DNA from: M3007 sp044230315
GTDB taxonomy: Bacteria; Bacteroidota; Bacteroidia; Chitinophagales; Saprospiraceae
Length of the DNA: 64,000 bases
Direction of reading: 5' to 3'
NCBI GenBank assembly: GCA_044230315.1
Contig: JBGARJ010000007.1
Location: 120,330 to 184,329, forward strand
Shown: piece by piece, positions 51,377 through 61,701 of the stretch
Layout of the letters: each line of letters starts with the position of its first letter
How positions within the stretch are numbered: the first letter of the stretch is position 1
The notes under the pieces: model-generated
Told to the model about the DNA's origin: nothing
Seen by the model: the letters and a program-made list of their open reading frames with translations, nothing else
Database searches by the model: none
Translations under genes and position numbers: made by a program

Positions 51377-54300
51377 ATGAAACACCTTGTCGTTTTCTAT
51401 GTGCTTTTCTGTTTTTCGCGCCCTGCTTTTTGCCAGCAGCACGACTCCCTCGCCATCGCCCGGCAAGTAGACAGCTTGTTGCTGAAAATGAAAGACTTCA
51501 AGACCGAGCATAAATATGATTCGGTAGCGATGGTGGTTGTGAAGGCCAGCGCGCTGCTGCACAGCGCGCCGCAACTGGATACGATCCGGATATCCAGCCT
51601 GATCCTTTCCAATATCCTGTTTTTTCAGTGGGAGAATATGCCCGATGCGGGCGACAGTCTCTTGCGCGATGCAGTGGCGTTGAACCTGGGGAAATACGGA
51701 CCGGATTCCATCCAATACGCCAGAGCGCTTTCCAGCCGGGCCAATTTCCTGCGGATATTTCAGCGCTATGACACGGCCGAGGCGCTCTTCCGGCAGGCCC
51801 AGCTCATTTGCAAAAACGGCCCGCCTAAATATCAATTACTATATTCGAACAACCTCATTTCAATGGGGCATATGTACAAGGAATGGGGCAAGTACGAAGC
51901 AGGGGAAAGCGCTCTGTTGGAAAACCTGGAGTTGGTAAAAAAATTGAATTCGCCGGAGTCGGAACAATACCACAGTGCAATCAACTCGCTGGCCCTTTTT
52001 TACCTGAATGTCGGGAGGTACGTGGAAGCGGCGGCATTTTACGAGGAATCGCTGGCCCTGTGTCAAAAACTGCGGGGGGCAGATAACCCTGAAACCGTCG
52101 GCATCCGGCATAACCTCGCCCAGGCGCTGTATATGCTAGGTCGGACGGAAGAAGTGTTAGCGGTGCAGGGAAGGGCGGTGAATACGGCACGTGATAACCC
52201 AAAAGTGTCGCGCTTTTCATATGCTCAGGAACTGGGCGAGTCCGCCAAGTATTTGCTCGACCTGGGCCGATTGGAGGAGGCGGAAAAAAACCTCCGGCAG
52301 TCGATTCAGATCTTTGAACAGGAGCCGTTTGGAACTGAGTCCGAGATTTACGGCGTCTCTTTGTCCAATTTGGGCGCCTTCTACCAGGATATCGGACGGA
52401 GCCACGAATCGATCGACTTCCACAAGCGCGCCAGGCTTAATTATATGGATATACAGGCTCCGGAGTTCCTCACCTACCTGAAATCATATTATCTGATGAA
52501 CAACAGCATGGCCCTGAGTGAAAACTACGACGATCTGGGCCTGCAGGATTCGGCATTATGGTACCTCAACGACGCCGTAAAATTTGGTGCGGGTCAGTTG
52601 GGGCAACATGCCGATTATTTTACAGAGGGCTTGCTGCACATCGGTGAAATGTACTTATCCTTAGGGCATTTCGACGAGGCAAAAGAACAATTCGTCGCCG
52701 TGAAAAACGCCCTGGAAAACGCGCATTTGCGGTCCAGCCCCTACTATGGGCATGCCCTCCGCGACCTGGCGTCTATTTGCGTGCGCGAGGGGAAATTAGC
52801 CGAAGCGCGCGCGTTGCTCGCCCTCGGAAAAAACGTCACCGGAGCGAGCCTCGGGACCGGCAGCAAGGTGTATGCCTATACCCTGATCGAGCAGGGCAAC
52901 TTGTTGTGGTGGAGGCTGCATGAAGCGCCGGAAGCCGTGGCCGCTTACGATTCGGCTATGGCGATCTACCGCTCTGCTATCCTCGACGGTATCCGTTTCC
53001 TGCCGGAAAGCGAGTTGAACAGTTTTGTGCGCATTCACTTGTCGTTGAGCCAAACCATCTATTCCTGCGCGGCCGCAAGCGGCGGGAAGGTGCCGGCCCT
53101 GGCCGCCCTGGCCGCCGACAACACCCTGTTTTTAAAAGGTTTTATCCTGGAAACGCGGCTGGCCTTGAACAAAAAACTGGCGGAGGCTCCCGATAGCATC
53201 CGGCTGGCGTACAGCCATTGGAAAGACCTGCACAATTTGCTGGCCGCCGAGTACAGCAAGCCGCTCGACGAGCGCAAAAATGTGGACCTGTTTGAACGCC
53301 AGGCCAACGACCTGGAAAAAGCGTTGACGCGCCAGGCGGCAGTCCTTTCCAGTCCGCCCGATTTTGCCCATTGGAAGCAGGTTCAGCAGCGGCTGCAGCC
53401 CGGCGAAGCAGCCGTCGAGTTTATTCGGTTCAGAGTCCGAAATCCCGAGCCGGCCGACAGCACCCTGTACGCGGCCCTGGTCCTCCGGCTGGACTGGCCC
53501 GCGCCGGAATTTGTCGCGTTGTTTGAAGAGAGGCAGATCGATTCCATCCTGCGGGTTTCGGGTGAGCGAAAGGCCGATTACGTCAATCAGCTCTACACCC
53601 TGGCCGATCGCGGCGCCAGCCCGGTAAACAAACCCCGCAAATCGCTGTACGAACTCCTCTGGCAACCCCTGGAAAACGCCTTGACCGGCGTAAGAACGAT
53701 CTATTACGCGCCCGCCGGCCTGCTCTATCGCCTCAACCTGGCTGCTATCCCGGTCAGCGTGGATTCGGTGCTGGGCGACCGCTACCAACTCGTGGAATTG
53801 GGCAGCACGCGTCAACTCGCGGCGGCTGCCGGGGCCAGACCTGCCGGCAATGACGCGCTGCTCTATGGCGGCATCACCTACGAGGCCGACAGCACGGCGT
53901 TAGCCCAGGCCAACGCTGTGCCCGATTCGGTATCCATTGCCAGCCGGGGGGAATTGAGCTTTGCCAATACCGACTCCACCCTGCGCCAGGGCAGCTGGGC
54001 GCCCTTGCCCTTTACCGACCGCGAGGTGGGCAGCGTGGAGAAGACGCTCCGTGCCGCGGGTTTTCAAGCGGAAACCCGCCGGGGCTACGCGGCCACGGAG
54101 GAAGCCTTCAAGCGCATCGGCGCGGGCGGCAAGCCCTCCCCGCGGGTGTTGCATATCGCCACCCACGGATTTTTCTTCCCCGACCCGGGTGGTGGAATGC
54201 GGAATACGGAATACGGAATGCGGAATGGCGAAGAGCTGGTATTTAAGATATCCGACCACCCCATGATCCGCTCGGGCCTCATCCTCGCGGGCGCCAACCA

Positions 54301-54676
54301 CGCCTGGGCCAGCGGAAAACCCATAAAAGAAGGCATGGAAGACGGCATCCTCACCGCCTACGAGATCAGCCAGATGAACCTCTCCAACACCGAACTGGTG
54401 GTGCTCTCGGCCTGCGAGACCGGCCTGGGCGACATCCAGGGCAACGAGGGCGTGTACGGCCTGCAGCGGGCCTTCAAGATCGCCGGGGCGAAGTACCTGA
54501 TCATGAGCCTCTGGCAGGTGCCCGACAAGCAGACCTCGCAGCTGATGACCACGTTTTACAAAAAATGGCTGGAAGAGAAGATGGCGATCCCGGAAGCGTT
54601 CCGGGCGGCGCAGAAGGCGTTGCGGGACGCGGGGCTGGACCCGTATCAGTGGGCGGGGTTCGTGCTGGTGGAGTAG
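51377..54676 (+). CDS. Secreted TPR-CHAT protein 1
   Basis: A 1099-residue protein. The signal peptide (LVVFYVLFCFSRPAFCQ) is followed by a helical TPR region (about residues 30-640) and a C-terminal CHAT domain, the caspase-like protease fold. The catalytic dyad is visible as His930 in IATHGFFFPDP and Cys1013 in LSACETGLGD. Just after the His, a five-unit GGAATNC heptamer repeat codes for an in-frame MRNTEYGMRNG insert. CHAT proteases typically cut a partner when the TPR region senses something. Signal peptide means it acts outside the cytoplasm. It is the first of four tandem paralogues. Confidence 0.9.
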   Translation: MKHLVVFYVLFCFSRPAFCQQHDSLAIARQVDSLLLKMKDFKTEHKYDSVAMVVVKASALLHSAPQLDTIRISSLILSNILFFQWENMPDAGDSLLRDAVALNLGKYGPDSIQYARALSSRANFLRIFQRYDTAEALFRQAQLICKNGPPKYQLLYSNNLISMGHMYKEWGKYEAGESALLENLELVKKLNSPESEQYHSAINSLALFYLNVGRYVEAAAFYEESLALCQKLRGADNPETVGIRHNLAQALYMLGRTEEVLAVQGRAVNTARDNPKVSRFSYAQELGESAKYLLDLGRLEEAEKNLRQSIQIFEQEPFGTESEIYGVSLSNLGAFYQDIGRSHESIDFHKRARLNYMDIQAPEFLTYLKSYYLMNNSMALSENYDDLGLQDSALWYLNDAVKFGAGQLGQHADYFTEGLLHIGEMYLSLGHFDEAKEQFVAVKNALENAHLRSSPYYGHALRDLASICVREGKLAEARALLALGKNVTGASLGTGSKVYAYTLIEQGNLLWWRLHEAPEAVAAYDSAMAIYRSAILDGIRFLPESELNSFVRIHLSLSQTIYSCAAASGGKVPALAALAADNTLFLKGFILETRLALNKKLAEAPDSIRLAYSHWKDLHNLLAAEYSKPLDERKNVDLFERQANDLEKALTRQAAVLSSPPDFAHWKQVQQRLQPGEAAVEFIRFRVRNPEPADSTLYAALVLRLDWPAPEFVALFEERQIDSILRVSGERKADYVNQLYTLADRGASPVNKPRKSLYELLWQPLENALTGVRTIYYAPAGLLYRLNLAAIPVSVDSVLGDRYQLVELGSTRQLAAAAGARPAGNDALLYGGITYEADSTALAQANAVPDSVSIASRGELSFANTDSTLRQGSWAPLPFTDREVGSVEKTLRAAGFQAETRRGYAATEEAFKRIGAGGKPSPRVLHIATHGFFFPDPGGGMRNTEYGMRNGEELVFKISDHPMIRSGLILAGANHAWASGKPIKEGMEDGILTAYEISQMNLSNTELVVLSACETGLGDIQGNEGVYGLQRAFKIAGAKYLIMSLWQVPDKQTSQLMTTFYKKWLEEKMAIPEAFRAAQKALRDAGLDPYQWAGFVLVE
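54194..54228 (+). repeat. In-frame GGAATNC heptamer repeat in CHAT gene 1
   Basis: Five tandem units: GGAATGC (54194-54200), GGAATAC (54201-54207), GGAATAC (54208-54214), GGAATGC (54215-54221) and GGAATGG (54222-54228). They encode MRNTEYGMRNG between the catalytic His and Cys. The same repeat is at 57646-57679 in CHAT gene 2 and is missing in CHAT gene 3. Confidence 0.85.
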
Positions 54677-54725
54677 GAACATGACTCCCTATTTTGAATA
54701 CATTGAAAACATAACCATTCCTGTC

Positions 54726-57700
54726 ATGAAAAAGCTTCTACTTCCGCTCCTCTTCTGTGCTCCCTTTTGGGTTGTATCGCAAACCGTGGATTCTACCGCC
54801 ATCCGGCAGGTGGACAGTCTCATTCAGTTGGCTCGAGATTTAACTGGTAAAAACAACCTGGGCAAAGCCCTTGAAACGATTGCCGTCGCCGAAAAAATAG
54901 CCTTGGAGAAGCTGGGGTGGGAGTCGGCGGCCTATGGCAGTTGTTGTTACATCCATGGACGAATGCTTGATTCCAAGCGGAATTATCCGGAAGCTGAAAA
55001 ATGGTACCTCGAATCCAAAGCGATCCGGGAAAAAGCCGTGGGCAAGGAACATCCCGATTATCTCGCCAGCTTGAACAACCTGGCGGGTATGTACTCCAAC
55101 ACGGGCCAATACGAAAAAGCCGAAGCCCTCTACATCGAATCCATGACCATCCGTGGAAAAATGGTGGGCAAGGAAAATTCCGAATATGCCGGCAGCCTGA
55201 TCGACCTGGCGAATACGTACGAAAGGATGGGTCAATTCGACAAAGCCGAGCCCCTTTTCCTCGAAGCCAAGGCGATATTTGAAGTGCACTTAAACAACCG
55301 AAATCATCTGTTTTACCTATACTGCCTTAATGGGCTTGGAATTCTTTACAGTGAAAAAGGCCAGTATAAAAAAGCCGAACCCCTCTACCTCGAAGCCAAA
55401 GCCATCCGGGAAAATATGCTCGGGAAAGAGCATCCCGATTATGCCGGAAGTCTGATCAACCTAGGGAGTCTGTACAGGAAAATGGGCCTATATGAAAAAG
55501 CCGAACCCCTCTACCTCGAAGCCAAGGAGATATTCGAAGTACGCATGAATAATCCCTATCACCCCTTTTACATGAATTGTCTGAACGGCCTGGCGCTTTT
55601 GTACACCGACCTGGGCCGGTACGAAAAGGCCGAACCCCTCTACCTCAAATGTATACCCATCCTTGAAAAAGTCCTGGGCCAGAAACATCCTAATTATGCC
55701 GGAACCCTGATCAACCTCGGGGGACTGTACAGAATCATGGGCCAGTACGAGAAAGCCGAATCGTATTTTCTACAGGCCAAAGATGTTTTTGAAAACCGGT
55801 TAAATAATCGGACCCATATCTTTTACAAGAATTGCCTGACCAACCTGGCGAATCTGTATTATGACATGGGTCAATATGAAAAAGCCGAATTGATGTACAA
55901 AGAAGACAGAGCCATTTCGGAAAAAACACTGGGTAAGGAGCATCCTGACTATGCCTTAAGTCTGAGCAACCTGGCGCAACTATACCAGATGATAGGCCAA
56001 TACGACAAAGCGGAGCCCCTCTTCCTCGAAGCCAAGGTCATCTATGAAAAAGTGCTGGGAAAGGAAAATCCCGAATATGCCGGATCCTTGTTGAACCTGG
56101 CGCAACTATGCGTTAATATTGGCCAATACGAAAAAGCCGAGTCCCTCTTCCTCGAAGCCAAAGCTATTCGGGAAAAAATGCAGGGAGAGGAACATCCCAG
56201 GTATGCGGAGAATCTGACCAACCTGGCACTTCTATACATGACGATTGGCCGACATGAGCAAGCGGAACCGCTCCTCCTCAAAGCCAAAGCCATCTGTGAA
56301 AAAGTGCTGGGGAAGGAAAATCTTGATTATACTGCAAGCCTGATCAACCTGGCGAATTTATACTTTGCCATAGGCCGATTCGACAAAGCGGAGCCCCTTT
56401 TCCTGGAATTATCCACAGTCAACAGGAGCCTGATGGAAAAAGCCTTGCGCCACCTTTCGGAACGGGAATTGAGCAATTACCTGAACAAGTTTGTGCAAAG
56501 TCAAAACCAAACCCTTTCGTTCACCCAAGTATCCGGCAGTAAAAAAGTAACCCCGGTTTGTTACGACAACAGCCTTTTTTACAAAGGCATTATGCTCAAT
56601 GCCGCCAACCAGATCAAACGATTGGCGCTTGCTGATTCCAGCGCTACCAAAAAATACGAGACCCTGAAGTCCTTCGAGCGCCGGCTGGCCAACGAGTACA
56701 GCAAGCCGACCGCCGAAAGGGACAGTGCAAAAGTTGCCGAACTGGAAGAAAATGCCAACGATCTTGAAAAAGACCTCGCCCGCACTGTCGCGGGTTTTGG
56801 TGATGCCTTACGGCAGGTCAATTGGCAGGACGTGCAGCAAAAGCTAAAAGCAGACGAGGCGGCGATAGAATTCGTGCATTACCATTATTCTGACAAAAAA
56901 GAGACAGACAGCACGATGTACGCCGCGCTGCTGCTACGCCCGGGCTTCGACCAGCCGAAGTTTATCCCGCTCTTTGAGGAAAAACAACTCGACAGCCTCC
57001 TCAAGACGTCCGGCGAGCGCAGGGCCGATTATGTGAGCACCCTGTACACTATTGCCGAACGGGGCGCTAAGCCGCTCGGCAAACCCGAAAAATCGCTGTA
57101 CGAACTCTTCTGGCAGCCACTGGAACATGACTTGACAGGTGTTAAAACCATCTATTTTTCTCCATCGGGACTGTTGTACCGCCTGAACCCCGGCGCTATC
57201 CCCATCAGCGAGGAAGAAACCTTGGCCGACCGCTACCGCCTGGTCGAGATGGGCAGTACCCGCCAGTTGGTGGTTGGCAGCCCACTGTTCGCAGCGCATA
57301 GCCAGGATGCAATGCTTTTTGGAGGAGTGCAATACGAAATGGACAGCCTGGCTATGGCTGCGGCTAATGTGGAATACGGCAGCGAGACCGTTGCAAGTCG
57401 GGGAGAACTGAGTTTCAGCCAGGTTGATTCCACCGGCCGGGGCGGCACCTGGGGCTATTTGAAATGGACCGAAAAAGAAGTTGCCGCCGTAGAACCCATT
57501 CTGACGGGCAGTGGTTTCCGAGCCACATTGCGGGGAGGCTTCGCGGCTACCGAGGAAGCTTTCAAGTCTATCGGCAAAAGCCGGCCCTCGCCGAGTGTTT
57601 TGCACCTCGCCACGCACGGCTTTTTCTTCCCCGACCCGGGTGGTGGGATGCGGAATACGGAATACGGAATGCGGAATGGCGAAGAGCCGGTATTTAAGAT

Positions 57701-58127
57701 CTCCGACCACCCCATGATCCGCTCCGGCCTCATCCTCGCCGGCGGCAATTACGCCTGGGCCACCGGGAAGCCCTTGAAACCCGGCATGGAAGACGGCATC
57801 CTCACGGCTTACGAGATCAGCCAGATGAACCTCTCCAACACCGAACTGGTGGTGCTCTCGGCCTGCGAGACCGGCCTGGGCGATATCCAGGGCAACGAAG
57901 GCGTGTACGGCCTGCAGCGGGCGTTCAAGATCGCCGGGGCGAAGTATTTGATCATGAGCCTGTGGCAGGTGCCCGACAAGCAGACCTCGCTGCTGATGAC
58001 CACGTTTTACAAAAAATGGCTGGAAGAGAAGATGGCGATCCCGGAGGCGTTCCGGGCGGCACAGAAGGAGTTGCGGGACGCGGGGCTGGACCCGTATCAA
58101 TGGGCGGGATTTGTGCTGGTGGAGTGA
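54726..58127 (+). CDS. Secreted TPR-CHAT protein 2
   Basis: A 1133-residue paralogue. A signal peptide (LLLPLLFCAPFWVVSQ) leads to about twelve tandem TPRs of 42 residues with a very regular YEKAEPLYLEAKAIREK core (residues ~60-580), then a linker and a CHAT domain. The dyad is His964 (LATHGFFFPDP) and Cys1047 (LSACETGLGD). The last ~115 residues are nearly identical to protein 1. The TPR part is much more regular than in proteins 1 and 3. The ATG at 54726 is used as start; 49 bases separate it from gene 1, so both may be cotranscribed. Confidence 0.9.
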   Translation: MKKLLLPLLFCAPFWVVSQTVDSTAIRQVDSLIQLARDLTGKNNLGKALETIAVAEKIALEKLGWESAAYGSCCYIHGRMLDSKRNYPEAEKWYLESKAIREKAVGKEHPDYLASLNNLAGMYSNTGQYEKAEALYIESMTIRGKMVGKENSEYAGSLIDLANTYERMGQFDKAEPLFLEAKAIFEVHLNNRNHLFYLYCLNGLGILYSEKGQYKKAEPLYLEAKAIRENMLGKEHPDYAGSLINLGSLYRKMGLYEKAEPLYLEAKEIFEVRMNNPYHPFYMNCLNGLALLYTDLGRYEKAEPLYLKCIPILEKVLGQKHPNYAGTLINLGGLYRIMGQYEKAESYFLQAKDVFENRLNNRTHIFYKNCLTNLANLYYDMGQYEKAELMYKEDRAISEKTLGKEHPDYALSLSNLAQLYQMIGQYDKAEPLFLEAKVIYEKVLGKENPEYAGSLLNLAQLCVNIGQYEKAESLFLEAKAIREKMQGEEHPRYAENLTNLALLYMTIGRHEQAEPLLLKAKAICEKVLGKENLDYTASLINLANLYFAIGRFDKAEPLFLELSTVNRSLMEKALRHLSERELSNYLNKFVQSQNQTLSFTQVSGSKKVTPVCYDNSLFYKGIMLNAANQIKRLALADSSATKKYETLKSFERRLANEYSKPTAERDSAKVAELEENANDLEKDLARTVAGFGDALRQVNWQDVQQKLKADEAAIEFVHYHYSDKKETDSTMYAALLLRPGFDQPKFIPLFEEKQLDSLLKTSGERRADYVSTLYTIAERGAKPLGKPEKSLYELFWQPLEHDLTGVKTIYFSPSGLLYRLNPGAIPISEEETLADRYRLVEMGSTRQLVVGSPLFAAHSQDAMLFGGVQYEMDSLAMAAANVEYGSETVASRGELSFSQVDSTGRGGTWGYLKWTEKEVAAVEPILTGSGFRATLRGGFAATEEAFKSIGKSRPSPSVLHLATHGFFFPDPGGGMRNTEYGMRNGEEPVFKISDHPMIRSGLILAGGNYAWATGKPLKPGMEDGILTAYEISQMNLSNTELVVLSACETGLGDIQGNEGVYGLQRAFKIAGAKYLIMSLWQVPDKQTSLLMTTFYKKWLEEKMAIPEAFRAAQKELRDAGLDPYQWAGFVLVE
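57646..57679 (+). repeat. In-frame GGAATNC heptamer repeat in CHAT gene 2
   Basis: Units GGATGC (one base short, 57646-57651), GGAATAC (57652-57658), GGAATAC (57659-57665), GGAATGC (57666-57672) and GGAATGG (57673-57679). The encoded peptide is again MRNTEYGMRNG, at the same place in the CHAT domain as in gene 1. The first unit shows a G in place of A relative to gene 1, so the two copies have begun to diverge. Confidence 0.85.
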
Positions 58128-58220
58128 ATCATACACGATCATCCATACCTTAGATGTTCCTAATACCTTAAATCCAGCGCGCTCCGACATTTGTTTGCCT
58201 GACCCAATATTTGCGTTGTT

Positions 58221-61200
58221 ATGAGAACTACATTCCTTTACGTTTTTATCTTTTTTACCATCCCGGTTTTTTCCCAGCAGGCTGACTCGCTGGTGGTGGC
58301 TGAGGAGGTGGAGAACCTGCTCGTGGCTTCCGACAGCCTTTTTCGCGATGGCGCCTACCGCCAAGCGCTGGCCATGGCCGATGCAGCTCGCTTTGCTATC
58401 CCCGATCAGAACCGTGTAGACCCTGCACTGTTTGAACGGACACTGAACAACCTTGGAAAAATGCAAGCCGCCATGGGCCGTTACGTCGCTGCGGAACAAA
58501 GCTTTCTTGATGCCAAAGCCCGCGAGGAACTACATCAAGATTCCACTGGTGAGATTTTTTCCGCTACCCTTAGCGGCCTCGGACTGACCAGGCTGGAGAT
58601 GGCACACTACGATGAAGCAGAGCCACTGCTGGTAAAAGCCCGGGAAATACAGGCTGTGCTGCACGGGCGCGATAGTCCGAATTATGCGACTGCTGTGCAC
58701 AATGTGGGGAGGTTATATCTTTTAATGTCGCGTTACAAAGAGGCGGAGCAATTACTGAATGAAGCAAAAACAATCCGGGAACAAACCATTGGGATGAATC
58801 ACCCGGATTATGCATCAAGCTTAGAAGTGTTGGGGAGCTTGTATTTCCGTATGGGCGATCAGGCAAAGCGAGAACACTTCCTGCAGGCGGCTTTCTCCCT
58901 GCGAGAAAAAATTCAAAGAAAAGAACACCCGGAATATATACGAAGTATGCTTGGAATGGCATTGTTCCAGGTTGGTAAAGACAACGAACAAAGCGAAAAG
59001 ATTTACCGGGAAGCAAAAAGCCTTTGCGAAGAGAGCTTGGGACGTGAACACCCTCTCTATGCATTGATTTTAAAAGGATTGGGGTATTTATACCTTCAAT
59101 GGTCGCGCTATGAAGAGGCCGATACCTTATTAAAGGATGCTATAAATATTTTTCATCAATCACTTGGCCCCCTTCATACTGAATACTTGCGTGCCCAACT
59201 CAATTTGGGCGAGTTGTATAATAAAATGGGTCGCTATGAGGAAGCAGAGATATTGCTTGCGGCATCTTCTGCCTACAATGCTGTATTTGAAAGTAACTTT
59301 TCATTGAGTCAATATAGGTTGCAACAATTATCAGTCCTGTACTCAAATGTTGGTGCATTCCAGGAAGCAGAAAAAAATGCCCGGGAGGCGGCGCTTTTGA
59401 CTAAAAATAAGCTTGGTACTCAAAATATCAATTATGCTATTGATCTATATCATTTAGGTATAGTGAATACTTATATTGGAGACTATAAAAAATCAATCCA
59501 TTATTATTTACAAGCAATTGATCTGCTTGAAAAATTGATGGGCAAAAATAATATATACTATACTATGGTTATCGCTAGTATAGGTTTGGCAAAGCGACAA
59601 TTAGGTTTTTATGACGAAGCAATAAGTGCTTTGAATGAAGCCCGCGCAATAGATGAAAAGGTCAGCGGGAAAGAAAACCCTGATGATTACGCCAACGCCG
59701 TTTATGAACTCGGTGAAACCTATCGTTACCAGGGTGTTTATGACAGCGCCCATTACTTCCTTGAAGAAGCCCGTTCAATTTGGGAAGGTACACTGGGACG
59801 CGAACACCCATGGTACAGCCTCGGCCTGCGCAGCCTGATCAATCTATTCGCCGCGCAAGGGCAATATGACAGTGCTGAAATGTATCAACTGGAAGCCCAA
59901 ATGCTTCAACGCGGCCAGCTGGAGCGGGCCGCCCGCTTTATGTCGGCCAAGCAATTAGATGCATACACGCACTTGTTCGAGCAAGACCTGGACAATGACT
60001 TTTCTATTGCCCTTCGTCGGGCAGCCACCTCAGGTGGCCACTTGGGTTTGCTCTTCGACCATGCATTGTTCTACAAAGGTTTTTTGCTTGGAAAAGCCAG
60101 CCAAATCAAAGCACTTTCAATATCCGACACAGCCTCAGCCCGCCTGTATGCTCAACTGGTCGTAGTGCAACGCCAACTTGCTGCCGAATATTCCAAGCCA
60201 CCAGCCGAGCGCGAAGGAGTCATAACACTTGAAGCCGAATCTAAAACAATCGAAAAAGCACTCGCCCGTACCGCCGCCGGCTTCAGCAATGCACTGCAGC
60301 AGGTTACGTGGGCAGATATACAGGCGCGCCTGAGCCCCGACATGGCAGCCCTGGAATTTGTCCGTTTCCGCTTTATGCCGCCAGAAGGCCCCACTGACAG
60401 CGTTTTTTATGCCGCCCTGCTCCTCCGCCCCGGCCAAGCCGCGCCGGAATGGATTACTTTATTCGAGGAAAAACAACTCGATTCCTTGCTCTGGCGAAAT
60501 ACCGAGCGAAACGAGTTATACGTCAAATATTTGTACAGCCAGGCCAATCGTGGCGCAAAAGCACTCGCCCATCCGCGCAAAACCTTGTATGAACTGCTCT
60601 GGAAACCGCTCGAACCCATGCTTAGCGGCATAAATACAATATATCTTGCCCCCGCTGGCTTGCTGCATCGCCTCAATCTGTCTGCCATCCCTATCAACGC
60701 AGATTCCACTCTTGCCGATCGCTACAATCTCGTATTACTTGGCAGCACGCGACAACTGGTTGCACCGACACAAACCAAACTTGCTGTCCATGACGCCGTA
60801 CTTTTCGGCGACATCCAGTACGACGCCGACAGCACAGCGCTGCCGCCGCCTGCTACCTCATCGCTTTCGGAGGAGATGGCCGCCGGTTCACGCGGTGCAG
60901 TTGTGAATTCATTTTACCAGCCGGATAGTACCGCCGTGATTCCGTGGGCCGAACTGCAAGACAGTAAACGGGAAGTGACGGAGATAAGCCGGGCGCTGCG
61001 CGGGAGCGGCCGGAATGTTACACTACACCTGGGCGCAGCAGCCACAGAAGAGGCGTTCAAACAAATTGGCCGGAAAGAGATGTCGCCGGAAGTGTTGCAC
61101 CTCGCCACCCATGGCTTCTTTTATCCCGATCCAGTAGATACCCTGCGCCGTTCAGTATTTAGTAATGGCGAACCGGTATTTCGTTTGTCGGATAACCCTA

Positions 61201-61610
61201 TGATGCGCTCCGGCCTTATACTGGCCGGCGCTAACCGCGTGTGGACCGGAGGTAATGCCACCGAGGGCATGGAAGACGGCATCCTCACCGCCTACGAAAT
61301 CAGCCAGATGAACCTCTCCAATACCGAACTGGTGGTGCTCTCGGCCTGCGAGACCGGCCTGGGCGACATCCAGGGCAACGAAGGCGTATACGGCCTGCAG
61401 CGGGCGTTCAAGATCGCCGGGGCGAAGTATTTGATTATGTCGCTATGGCAGGTGCCCGACAAGCAGACCTCGCTGTTGATGACCACGTTTTACAAAAAAT
61501 GGCTGGAGGGGGAAATGGAGATCCCGGAGGCGTTCCGGGCGGCGCAGAAGGCGTTGCGGGACGCGGGGCTGGACCCGTATCAATGGGCGGGATTTGTGCT
61601 GGTGGAGTGA
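58221..61610 (+). CDS. Secreted TPR-CHAT protein 3
   Basis: A 1129-residue paralogue with a signal peptide (TTFLYVFIFFTIPVFSQ), a TPR region and a CHAT domain with His964 (LATHGFFYPDP) and Cys1043 (LSACETGLGD). The 3' end from about 61263 is nearly identical at the nucleotide level to genes 1 and 2, while the earlier sequence is strongly diverged. The TPR-coding part from about 58680 to 59680 is visibly AT-rich, with a different codon usage from its neighbours. The GGAATNC insert is absent here. Gene 2 ends 93 bases upstream. Confidence 0.9.
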   Translation: MRTTFLYVFIFFTIPVFSQQADSLVVAEEVENLLVASDSLFRDGAYRQALAMADAARFAIPDQNRVDPALFERTLNNLGKMQAAMGRYVAAEQSFLDAKAREELHQDSTGEIFSATLSGLGLTRLEMAHYDEAEPLLVKAREIQAVLHGRDSPNYATAVHNVGRLYLLMSRYKEAEQLLNEAKTIREQTIGMNHPDYASSLEVLGSLYFRMGDQAKREHFLQAAFSLREKIQRKEHPEYIRSMLGMALFQVGKDNEQSEKIYREAKSLCEESLGREHPLYALILKGLGYLYLQWSRYEEADTLLKDAINIFHQSLGPLHTEYLRAQLNLGELYNKMGRYEEAEILLAASSAYNAVFESNFSLSQYRLQQLSVLYSNVGAFQEAEKNAREAALLTKNKLGTQNINYAIDLYHLGIVNTYIGDYKKSIHYYLQAIDLLEKLMGKNNIYYTMVIASIGLAKRQLGFYDEAISALNEARAIDEKVSGKENPDDYANAVYELGETYRYQGVYDSAHYFLEEARSIWEGTLGREHPWYSLGLRSLINLFAAQGQYDSAEMYQLEAQMLQRGQLERAARFMSAKQLDAYTHLFEQDLDNDFSIALRRAATSGGHLGLLFDHALFYKGFLLGKASQIKALSISDTASARLYAQLVVVQRQLAAEYSKPPAEREGVITLEAESKTIEKALARTAAGFSNALQQVTWADIQARLSPDMAALEFVRFRFMPPEGPTDSVFYAALLLRPGQAAPEWITLFEEKQLDSLLWRNTERNELYVKYLYSQANRGAKALAHPRKTLYELLWKPLEPMLSGINTIYLAPAGLLHRLNLSAIPINADSTLADRYNLVLLGSTRQLVAPTQTKLAVHDAVLFGDIQYDADSTALPPPATSSLSEEMAAGSRGAVVNSFYQPDSTAVIPWAELQDSKREVTEISRALRGSGRNVTLHLGAAATEEAFKQIGRKEMSPEVLHLATHGFFYPDPVDTLRRSVFSNGEPVFRLSDNPMMRSGLILAGANRVWTGGNATEGMEDGILTAYEISQMNLSNTELVVLSACETGLGDIQGNEGVYGLQRAFKIAGAKYLIMSLWQVPDKQTSLLMTTFYKKWLEGEMEIPEAFRAAQKALRDAGLDPYQWAGFVLVE

Positions 61611-61701
61611 AAAACGGAGATTCACCCCTACATTCGATCCAGCTAATCCCCCGATCCCACGATGCGCTTCGACATGAGTTCACCTTTTAAAATTGTCGTG
61701 C

